Below, piece by piece: positions 41,279 to 47,832 of a DNA stretch of 47,832 nt; the stretch's first letter is position 1, and each line of letters begins with the position of its first letter. The notes under the pieces are model-generated. The model did no database searches and was not told where the DNA came from. It saw nothing but the letters and a program-made list of their open reading frames with translations. The translations under genes were made by a program, and so were the position numbers. The DNA comes from Pseudomonas sp. P7548 (GTDB lineage: Bacteria; Pseudomonadota; Gammaproteobacteria; Pseudomonadales; Pseudomonadaceae): positions 1-47,832 of the forward strand of contig NZ_JACARO010000089.1 of assembly GCF_013386585.1 (NCBI RefSeq). Reading direction: 5' to 3'.

Positions 41279-43681
41279 ATGCTGCCTATTGGACCTGACA
41301 CCTTGAAGAACTTTAAACGTTTGTTCGCCTGGTTATCGGGCACCCTGGTCTTGCTGATGGCTACCAGCGCCCTGGCGCTGACCCGTGAGCCGGTAACGTT
41401 GCTGGTCAACGCCCCCACCAACATTCCTCACGTCGAATTCGATACCCAGACCCGCGCCTGGCTGGCCACCGGCCCCCAAATCAATGTGGCGATCTGGAAC
41501 GGCGCGCTACCGCCGCTGCACATGGGCTTCGACCAAAGCCAGTTCGAAGGCGTGGCGGCGGACTACCTGGGCGCCATCCGTGCAGCCACCGGGCTGCGCT
41601 TGAAGATCTGGCGCTACCCCAGCCCCAAAGAAGCACGGGAAGCGCTGGCCCGAGGCGAAGTGGACCTGCTGGCCCTGCATGACGTCACCCAAGGCCAGGA
41701 AGGCGCCCTGACACAATCGCGCCCCTACTTGCTTAATCGCAAGGTCATCGCCCGGCGCATCGGTGAAACTTTGCCGCCGACCACCGACCTGGAAGGCCAG
41801 CGCCTGGCCTATGTGGGGGACGACAACGTCGGCGCGGCCCTGCAAGCACAGTACCCCAAAGCCCGGTTGATCCAGTATTCCAACCACCTGATCGGCCTCA
41901 CCTCACTGGTGTACAACCAGGCGGACGCCATGTGGATGGATGCGATTACGGCGGAGTTCATGATTCGCCTGCTCTACAACAACGATGTGTATATCTCCGG
42001 CGACGCCCTCCCCCGCGTCTCGGCCGATATCAATTTCGCGATCAGCGACCGGCAACCGCAGTTGTTGAAGGCGATCAACACCACCCTCGACGCCATCCCG
42101 CCCCTGGACATGATGCGCATCACCACACGCTGGGGCTTGAGCAACAACTTTGTCGTGGACCAGCCCCCGCTGGAGCTGGATGCCGCCGAGACGGCCTGGT
42201 TGGCCAACCACAAGAGCATCCGGATTCTGGTGGCCGGCGCCTATGCGCCCCTGACGTTCTTTGATGACCATGATGAGTTCCAGGGCCTCAGCGCAGACTT
42301 GCTGAAAATCGTCAGCCAACGTACCGGCCTGAAACTGGAGATCGTGCGCAGCAACAGCATTCCCACCATGCTCAAGCAGCTGCAGGACAATCAGGCCGAC
42401 CTGATCGCCGCCCTCAGCATTGGCGAGGCGCGGCTCAAGCCCGAACAATTCACCCGGCCTTACCTCATCAACCCGTTCGTGCTGGTGACCCGACGCTCGG
42501 GCACCACGCTGGACACCCTCGACGCACTCAACGGCAAACGCCTGAGCATTCCCACCGGTAACCCGCTGGCCAACTGGCTGACGCAACACTACCCACAGAT
42601 CATCCAGGTACCGGTTCCCAATGCCGTGCGCGGCATCGAAATGCTCTCCAAGGGCGACGTCGACGCGGCGGTGCATATCCAGATCGGCGTCGATTACTTC
42701 ATCAAGCAGCATTTCCAGGATGCCTTGCAGATCAGTGCCGTGATCGGCGAATACCCCGCCCGTATCGCCATGGCGGTCGGTGATGACGACCCGCAGCTCA
42801 AGAGCATCATCAACAAGGTGCTCCTGGGCATTCCCCCCGAAGAGCTCAAGACCTTGAGTGACCGCTGGCGCAACCACGCCGCCCCGGCCGTTTCCAGTTC
42901 GTGGAACGCCTACAAGGATGACCTCTACCCCATCATTGGCGCGGCCGTGGCCTTTGTCCTGGCGTTCCTGGTGTGGAACTACTACCTGCAGATCCAGATC
43001 CGCAAACGGCGCAGTGCCGAACGCGCCCTCAGCGACCAATTGGCGTTCAGCAAGACCTTGATCGACGGCTCCCCTATCGCGCTGTACGTGCGCGACAGGT
43101 CGGGGCGCCTGGCCCAGTGCAACCTGGCTTACCTGGAGTTTCTGCACACGACCCAGGAGGACGTCATCGGCAAGACCTTGAGTGAAACCGGGGTCATTTC
43201 GCCAGCGCTCAGTGCCCAGTACCAACAGATCTATGCGCAGAGCGAGAAGAGCCAGGAACCGACCTTCGCCGACCTGGACATCGAGATCGACGGCCAGCAG
43301 CGCCAGATTTACCACTGGACGCTGCCCTTCCAGAACGCTGCCGGCGAGTTTTCCGGGGTGATCGGTGGCTGGCTCGACATCAGCGAGCGTGAGCAATTGA
43401 TGGAGCAGTTGCTGCTGGCCAAGGAAGCCGCCGATGATGCCAACGAATCCAAATCGACCTTCCTGGCGAGCATGAGCCATGAAATCCGCACGCCCATCAG
43501 TGCGCTGATCGGGCTGATCGAGATGCTGCGGGTACGCGGTGGCACCCCGGAACAGCTGGACGAAAACCTGCGGGTGGCGCACCTCTCCGCGCAGTCGTTG
43601 CTGTCACTGATCGGCGACATCCTCGACCTGTCGAAAATCGAAGCCGGCGCGATGCACCCCTTGCATCGCCCACTCACTTGA
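41279..43681 (+). CDS. BvgS/EvgS-like hybrid sensor kinase, sensor and HisKA part (frame broken)
   Basis: 800 residues. An N-terminal signal/anchor (LFAWLSGTLVLLMATSALAL) is followed by two periplasmic Venus-flytrap (SBP_bac_3-like) domains (about 50-295 and 310-535). A membrane helix (about 548-568, LYPIIGAAVAFVLAFLVWNYYL), a PAS domain (about 580-705) and HisKA with His734 (ASMSHEIRTPISALIGL) follow. The frame ends right after KIEAGAMHP, where the ATPase domain should follow. The rest of the protein continues in the -1 frame at 43678. Restoring one base in the CCCC at 43657-43660 would join them. The start lacks a strong ribosome binding site. Confidence 0.85.
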   Translation: MLPIGPDTLKNFKRLFAWLSGTLVLLMATSALALTREPVTLLVNAPTNIPHVEFDTQTRAWLATGPQINVAIWNGALPPLHMGFDQSQFEGVAADYLGAIRAATGLRLKIWRYPSPKEAREALARGEVDLLALHDVTQGQEGALTQSRPYLLNRKVIARRIGETLPPTTDLEGQRLAYVGDDNVGAALQAQYPKARLIQYSNHLIGLTSLVYNQADAMWMDAITAEFMIRLLYNNDVYISGDALPRVSADINFAISDRQPQLLKAINTTLDAIPPLDMMRITTRWGLSNNFVVDQPPLELDAAETAWLANHKSIRILVAGAYAPLTFFDDHDEFQGLSADLLKIVSQRTGLKLEIVRSNSIPTMLKQLQDNQADLIAALSIGEARLKPEQFTRPYLINPFVLVTRRSGTTLDTLDALNGKRLSIPTGNPLANWLTQHYPQIIQVPVPNAVRGIEMLSKGDVDAAVHIQIGVDYFIKQHFQDALQISAVIGEYPARIAMAVGDDDPQLKSIINKVLLGIPPEELKTLSDRWRNHAAPAVSSSWNAYKDDLYPIIGAAVAFVLAFLVWNYYLQIQIRKRRSAERALSDQLAFSKTLIDGSPIALYVRDRSGRLAQCNLAYLEFLHTTQEDVIGKTLSETGVISPALSAQYQQIYAQSEKSQEPTFADLDIEIDGQQRQIYHWTLPFQNAAGEFSGVIGGWLDISEREQLMEQLLLAKEAADDANESKSTFLASMSHEIRTPISALIGLIEMLRVRGGTPEQLDENLRVAHLSAQSLLSLIGDILDLSKIEAGAMHPLHRPLT

Positions 43682-44922
43682 TCGAACTGCTTGAGTCGGT
43701 GCACACCCTGTTCGAGGTCAACGCACAGAACAAACACCTGAGCTTCGACCTGCGGGTCGACGCCCATGACCCGCTGGTGATCATCGATTCGTTGATGCTC
43801 AACCAGATCATCGCCAACCTGATCAGCAACGCGATCAAGTTTACTGAACAAGGGTCGGTGACGCTGTCGCTCAAGCAATTGCCGGATGACGCCACAACAG
43901 GGTTTTGCCGCTATCTGATCGAGGTACGCGACTCGGGCGTGGGCTTGAGCGAGGCCGCGAAAAAAGCCATCTTCGAACCGTTCGTGCAGGTGGGAGCCGG
44001 CACCCGCAGCGCGCGCGGCACCGGTTTGGGCCTGAGCATTTGCACACGCCTGGCGGCGTTGCTGGACGCGCGCCTCAGCGTCACCAGCACACTCGGCCAA
44101 GGCTCCTGCTTCCAGCTGGAGTTCGCTGCCGAGCGCACCCAACTGGCGCCCGCCTCACAACCGGCACAAGCGCCCGGCACAACGAACCACCGCCTGAATA
44201 TCCTGGTGGTCGAGGACCACGCGCCCAATCGCTTGTTGCTGTGCCAGCAACTGGAGTTCCTGGGGCACCGCGTGGTGCCTTGCGACGATGGCGAAACCGC
44301 CCTGGCCGAATGGAAACAGGCCGACCCGCCCTTCGACCTGACCATCACCGACTGCAATATGCCGCTGATGGATGGCTATGAACTGACCCGCCAGATGCGC
44401 AGCCTGGAGCAGGACCGAGCCATGAGCCCGCACCCCATCTTTGGCCTGACGGCCCATGCCCAGTCGCAAGTCATCCAGGACTGCCTGGATGCGGGCATGA
44501 CCCAGTGCCTGTTCAAACCGACCGGCATCGAGGCCCTGGCCCAGCACATCGGCGCCGTCTCTGCCGAAGCGGCCCGGCGCGCCGGTGCGGCCAGCGCGAG
44601 TGGCGGGGAATTACAGAAGCTAAAATTCCTGGCGCCTGAGGCGTACAAGCCCCTGGTCGAGAAATTCATCAGTGCCAGCTACGAAGACCGCGCCAGCTTC
44701 AAGGCCCTGTTGAGTACCAACGACACCCGGAAAATCGGCACGCTGACCCACAAAGTCAAAGGCGGCGCCTTCATGGCCGGCGCCAGGCAACTGGTCGAGG
44801 CCTGCACGCAGTTGGAAGACCTGCTCGAACAAGATCCGCCCGGGGCTTACCAGCCGCAAGTGGAACGCGTCATGGCGGTGATGCAAACCCTGGAACAACA
44901 GTTGTTGGCCGAGATCGCGTAA
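43678..44922 (+). CDS. BvgS/EvgS-like hybrid sensor kinase, ATPase-receiver-Hpt part (frame broken)
   Basis: 414 residues in the -1 frame relative to the preceding gene. HATPase: N box NQIIANLISNAIKF, DSGVGL (85-90), GTGLGLS (114-120). Receiver: Glu179-Asp180, Asp225 (LTITDCNMPLMDG). Hpt: His358 in GTLTHKVKGGAF. It has no HisKA of its own, so it is the C-terminal part of one 1200-residue protein. The TTG at 43678 overlaps the upstream TGA and has no ribosome binding site, so independent translation is doubtful. Either a disrupted gene, a sequence error or a recoding site. Confidence 0.85.
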   Translation: MIELLESVHTLFEVNAQNKHLSFDLRVDAHDPLVIIDSLMLNQIIANLISNAIKFTEQGSVTLSLKQLPDDATTGFCRYLIEVRDSGVGLSEAAKKAIFEPFVQVGAGTRSARGTGLGLSICTRLAALLDARLSVTSTLGQGSCFQLEFAAERTQLAPASQPAQAPGTTNHRLNILVVEDHAPNRLLLCQQLEFLGHRVVPCDDGETALAEWKQADPPFDLTITDCNMPLMDGYELTRQMRSLEQDRAMSPHPIFGLTAHAQSQVIQDCLDAGMTQCLFKPTGIEALAQHIGAVSAEAARRAGAASASGGELQKLKFLAPEAYKPLVEKFISASYEDRASFKALLSTNDTRKIGTLTHKVKGGAFMAGARQLVEACTQLEDLLEQDPPGAYQPQVERVMAVMQTLEQQLLAEIA

Positions 44923-44937
44923 CCCAGGGGCTGGCGG

Positions 44938-46212
44938 CTAGTCCGTCAGTTCCACCCGCCACTGCCCGGCGCCAAGGGGCGCCGCGACAAAAAACGGCAA
45001 GTCCGCCGACCAGTACTTGCCTTGCACTCTCGAGTGATAGCGGCACACTTCCTGGCCGGCCTGATCCAGTACACGCCAGCCCTGGCGCTCACCGCAGGCT
45101 TTGGTGCTGTGCCCACGGATCGCCTTGAAGCTCGCATTGCTGCCCACATGAAAACGCTCGGTCTGCCAGCGGATCGGCGCGTGGGCAGGGAGCGGCTGGG
45201 CGCCATGAAAATCGAACCAATCATCATGGTTCAACACGCTTTGGCGCAGCATCGGCCACACCTGCTCGCGCAGGAAAATCTGGTCGGCAAAGCGTGTCAC
45301 GTCAGACTGTTGCGCCAACCAGCGCTGCATCAACGGTTTCAAAGCAGGCAAGCCGCCTCGGCAACCACCCCAAAGCCCCGCCAGAATCAGCTCGGTGTGG
45401 GTGAAAGAATCGCGAATGTGGTGAAACCAGTACGGGCTCGCCAACCACTGGTCAATCGCCGCTTGCTCACGCTCGGACAGCAACGAGTCGGCATCGCGGA
45501 TCAGGTAACGGTCTACCTCTGGGTCATCCACCACCAGAAAACGCCACATCAAAGGATGCACACCGTCGCGCGCCGAACCGCTCATGTCGATCACCTGTGC
45601 ACCGGCGTCCAGCAGGCGTTGCCGGATCACGGCCGGCACGCTGTCATCCAGGTACACGCGGCAACGCCACGCGGGAAACAACTCCCGGGCCACCTGCACA
45701 TTGGCGATGGCCGACTCGCAGTAACGCGGGCTGTCACCGAACAAGGTGTAGGCAATGATGTTGCGTTCCGGGGTGCCCGGCTGAAAGGCTGCCGGTGCAG
45801 CCGCGCGCGGCCCGGGTTCGACGGCATGGCCATGGCGCGCGTCGGCACGCTCCAGCGAAAGCTTGCCGTAGGCGTGTACATCGTCGCGCAGGCCCAGGTG
45901 GCCGCAGACCTCGGCTAACCCATCCAGCCACGTCGCGCTGGCCTGGGCCTGCAAGGCGGGCGGCGCATTGAAGATCCGCAGGTACACCGCGTGTGCCTGG
46001 CTGAAATGATTGAGCCGCATCAGGCACAACGCATAATCCGACAATACGCCCATGTGCTGCGGCACGATCTTCAACGCACCTTCGGCCGCGCCGAGCCCGG
46101 CACCGTAGTCATTGCGCGCCATCGCCGCCTGGAACGCCTGGGCGCACTGCTGAAACCTCTGGGCCGGGCTGAACGAGGCCCCCACAGAACGTCCTTTTTT
46201 GGCCAGGCTCAT
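44938..46212 (-). CDS. TPR and glycosyltransferase-like protein
   Basis: 424 residues. About residues 15-125 are helical repeats of TPR type (FQAAMARNDYGAGLGAAEGA, YALCLMRLNHFSQAHAVYLR). From about 150 an alpha/beta domain begins with NIIAYTLFGDSPRYCESAIA and contains WRCRVYLDDSVP and YLIRDADSLLSERE, a DxD-like motif found in GT-A glycosyltransferases of the LgtC/GT8 kind. A small beta-rich C-terminus ends it. No signal peptide, so cytoplasmic. The ATG overlaps the stop of the TolC-family gene (ATGA), so the two are coupled. The acceptor is unknown; it may be a protein exported through that TolC. Confidence 0.65.
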   Translation of the reverse strand: MSLAKKGRSVGASFSPAQRFQQCAQAFQAAMARNDYGAGLGAAEGALKIVPQHMGVLSDYALCLMRLNHFSQAHAVYLRIFNAPPALQAQASATWLDGLAEVCGHLGLRDDVHAYGKLSLERADARHGHAVEPGPRAAAPAAFQPGTPERNIIAYTLFGDSPRYCESAIANVQVARELFPAWRCRVYLDDSVPAVIRQRLLDAGAQVIDMSGSARDGVHPLMWRFLVVDDPEVDRYLIRDADSLLSEREQAAIDQWLASPYWFHHIRDSFTHTELILAGLWGGCRGGLPALKPLMQRWLAQQSDVTRFADQIFLREQVWPMLRQSVLNHDDWFDFHGAQPLPAHAPIRWQTERFHVGSNASFKAIRGHSTKACGERQGWRVLDQAGQEVCRYHSRVQGKYWSADLPFFVAAPLGAGQWRVELTD

Positions 46213-47832
46213 CGTGCCTCTCCACGCAACCAGGCGCCCAGCGTGCCGGCACCGGCGTACTGGCGCAAAATCGCCTGGTAACCGTCGAACCGGTTGCTGA
46301 CTTCGCTGACCCGGTTGCCATAGTGATCGGACTCGGCCGACAACACGTCCAGCAGGGTGCGTTTACCCAGGTGGTACCACTGCTCGTAAAACGCCACGCG
46401 AATACCGTCCGACTCGTTCGTCAGGCTGCGGTACAACTCGGCACGCTCCAGAAAGGTCTTGGCCTCATGGTTGGCGGTGCGAATGCCGTATTCCAGGTCC
46501 AGACGCTGTTGCTCGGCCGTCTGTCGACCGGCTTCAGCGCGCTGCAAGGCCGCGCGTTCCGAGGCGCGGGTGGAGCCGCCCCGGAAGGCGCCCCAGGACA
46601 ACGACAAATGGGTTTCCCACGGCTGTTCACGGCCCAGGGCATCATCGGCCGTGGACTTGTTGATCACCCAGTTCAACTGCGGCAAGGACGATGCACGCAC
46701 CACCTTGGCCTGCAATTCGGCAGACTCGGTCTGCTCCCGCGCTTGATTGAGCGAGGGATGGTTATCCACCTTGCCCAACAAGGCATCGAGGTTGGCCAGG
46801 CGAATGTTCCACTGCGGGGTGCGCGGAATCGCGATCGGCCGGTCGCCGACCAGTTTGCGCAGGTTGATCTCGGCATCCTTGGCTTTCGTCTCGGCCGCAT
46901 CGCGTGCCGCCTGGGCCTGCAACATGCGGGACTTGGCCTGGGTCAATTCACTGGCGCGGCCTTTGTCCACAGCGACGATACCGGCCAGCATCTTGACCAG
47001 CTCATTCATGCGGTCGACGTACTGCTGGCTGAGGTCGACGATCAGGCGCTGCTTGCCCAGTTCGACAATACGGTTGGTCACGTCGAAGGCCGAGTTTTCC
47101 AGCTCGGCCTCAATGGCCGACGCCGCCGCCGCCGACAGGTGCCGACGGCTCTCGATGGTGCTCTGGATACGTCCCCAGTCATACACAGGGGTGACGATAC
47201 TCAGGTTGATCCCGGTGCTGCTCGAGCTTTCGTTATCCGACGAGCCGCCGAATTTCTTGGAACCGGCAGTGGTGCTCAGGTCGACCTGGGGCCAACGCTG
47301 GCCCTTGGCTTCATCGATGTCGGCGTCGGCGGCATACTGCTCGGCCACCGCGGCCTGCACCTTGGGACTGCGCTCGGCAGCGGCGCGCACGGCCCGATAC
47401 AGAATCTCGCGCAGCTCGAATTCAGACGGGCCCACGGCAGTGACCTGCCGCATCGCTACCGATTCGGATACACCCAGGGTGGCCAAGGCCGAAACCCCCG
47501 GCAGCTCGCCGCTGCGCGAAGGCGCCACGTTCACCGTCGAAGGCGCACGCGGCATCGGCTTCGCCACGCTGCCGGCATCCACCTTGGTAAACGACAGCGA
47601 CTCGCTGCGTGACGACACGGGCCGCGCCGATGGCGTAGATACCGTTGCCGCCGCAGGCTGGAAGGTCACCACCTCGGCGTGACGGGGTTCGGCTTCACGC
47701 ACCACCGCAGGACGCGGCGGTGGCGTATAAGCCGGTGCCGCTGCGGGCTGAAAAGTCACCACCTCGGTGCGACGCGGTTCGGCTTCACGCACCACCGCAG
47801 GACGCGGCGGTGGCGTATAAGCCGGTGTCCCT
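46209..47832 (-). CDS. TolC-family outer membrane protein with proline-rich repeat extension (5' end outside window)
   Basis: At least 541 residues; the frame is open to the window edge, so the true start and any signal peptide lie beyond it. The last 400 or so residues are an OEP/TolC domain: FELREILYRAVRAAAERSPKVQAA, two long helical hairpins (AKSRMLQAQAARDAAETKAKDAEINLRKLVG; ASERAALQRAEAGRQTAEQQRL) and beta strands of the barrel (QVDLSTTAGSKKF, THLSLSWGAFRGG). Residues before that are Pro/Val/Glu-rich, with a 30-residue repeat (VVREAEPRRTEVVTFQPAAA...). TolC proteins serve type I secretion or efflux; the partner ABC and adaptor genes are not seen here. Confidence 0.85.
   Translation of the reverse strand, partial: GTPAYTPPPRPAVVREAEPRRTEVVTFQPAAAPAYTPPPRPAVVREAEPRHAEVVTFQPAAATVSTPSARPVSSRSESLSFTKVDAGSVAKPMPRAPSTVNVAPSRSGELPGVSALATLGVSESVAMRQVTAVGPSEFELREILYRAVRAAAERSPKVQAAVAEQYAADADIDEAKGQRWPQVDLSTTAGSKKFGGSSDNESSSSTGINLSIVTPVYDWGRIQSTIESRRHLSAAAASAIEAELENSAFDVTNRIVELGKQRLIVDLSQQYVDRMNELVKMLAGIVAVDKGRASELTQAKSRMLQAQAARDAAETKAKDAEINLRKLVGDRPIAIPRTPQWNIRLANLDALLGKVDNHPSLNQAREQTESAELQAKVVRASSLPQLNWVINKSTADDALGREQPWETHLSLSWGAFRGGSTRASERAALQRAEAGRQTAEQQRLDLEYGIRTANHEAKTFLERAELYRSLTNESDGIRVAFYEQWYHLGKRTLLDVLSAESDHYGNRVSEVSNRFDGYQAILRQYAGAGTLGAWLRGEAR
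47611..47832. repeat. 90-bp tandem repeat in the TolC-family gene
   Basis: At least 2.5 units with a 90-bp period. The segment from 47701 is repeated at 47791 almost without change over 42 bp, and 47641-47700 is a diverged copy of 47731-47790. It encodes a 30-residue unit, PxPRPAVVREAEPRxxEVVTFQPAA-like in outline. The copy number continues past the window edge. Confidence 0.9.

Noticed and set aside
43678..44922. Independent translation of the ATPase-receiver-Hpt part from the overlapping TTG
   Set aside because: There is no ribosome binding site, and the product would begin inside the kinase linker without HisKA. A frame break is the simpler reading.

Overview
The window looks like a chromosome segment of a Pseudomonas fluorescens-group bacterium. 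The evidence is GC-rich coding with Pseudomonas-like proteins, a complete arcDABC arginine deiminase operon, the gcsR-gcvHP-sdaA-gcvT glycine/serine block, the cpxR/cpxA pair near trkH, and ten loci carrying the GTGGGAGC...-type REP palindromes that are dense in this group. All assignments come from reading the sequence; no database search was possible.

Layout. 0.1-7.5 kb: trkH, a convergent AraC-type regulator, an Mpo1/DUF962 protein, two very small genes, an MFS transporter, arfB, a pentapeptide-repeat protein and an aromatic amino acid permease. 7.5-8.2 kb is a 640-bp regulatory region. Towards the permease it holds TyrR-type operators and a 20-codon leader ORF containing F, Y, W and W. 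Towards the right it holds a structured leader for a two-gene unit: a 45-residue acidic peptide followed by an M29/NicX-like metalloenzyme. 9.5-14.3 kb (minus strand) is a housekeeping run: PHP phosphatase, yciO, scpA, scpB, rluB. It faces yciB-yciI, a small membrane protein and the Cpx envelope-stress set (cpxR, spy-like, cpxA). 18.7-28.1 kb has a CoA transferase, alkA overlapping an arcD paralogue, and the divergent arcD-arcA-arcB-arcC-DUF5064 operon. 28.3-36.2 kb is the glycine cleavage unit with its enhancer-binding regulator, three 18-bp operators and a sigma-54 promoter. Then follow a cold-shock gene, an RDD protein and nadA.

38.9-44.9 kb looks more accessory: two LuxR-type response regulators, a small SleB-type wall hydrolase and a BvgS/EvgS-like hybrid kinase whose frame is broken just after the HisKA domain. 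The right edge carries a TPR/glycosyltransferase-like gene translationally coupled to a TolC-family protein with a proline-rich 30-residue tandem repeat that runs off the window.

The strongest candidate for something undescribed is the unit at 8163-9332. A short peptide with a hydrophobic aromatic C-terminus (VVPFGTAMWPF) sits directly before a single metalloenzyme-fold protein. The leader can pair with the peptide gene's ribosome binding site, and a strong hairpin lies between the two genes. This is the layout of a minimal peptide-modification or peptide-derived cofactor/metabolite system, but that function is inference. Second is the aromatic-residue leader peptide upstream of the permease, which suggests translation-dependent control by aromatic amino acids.
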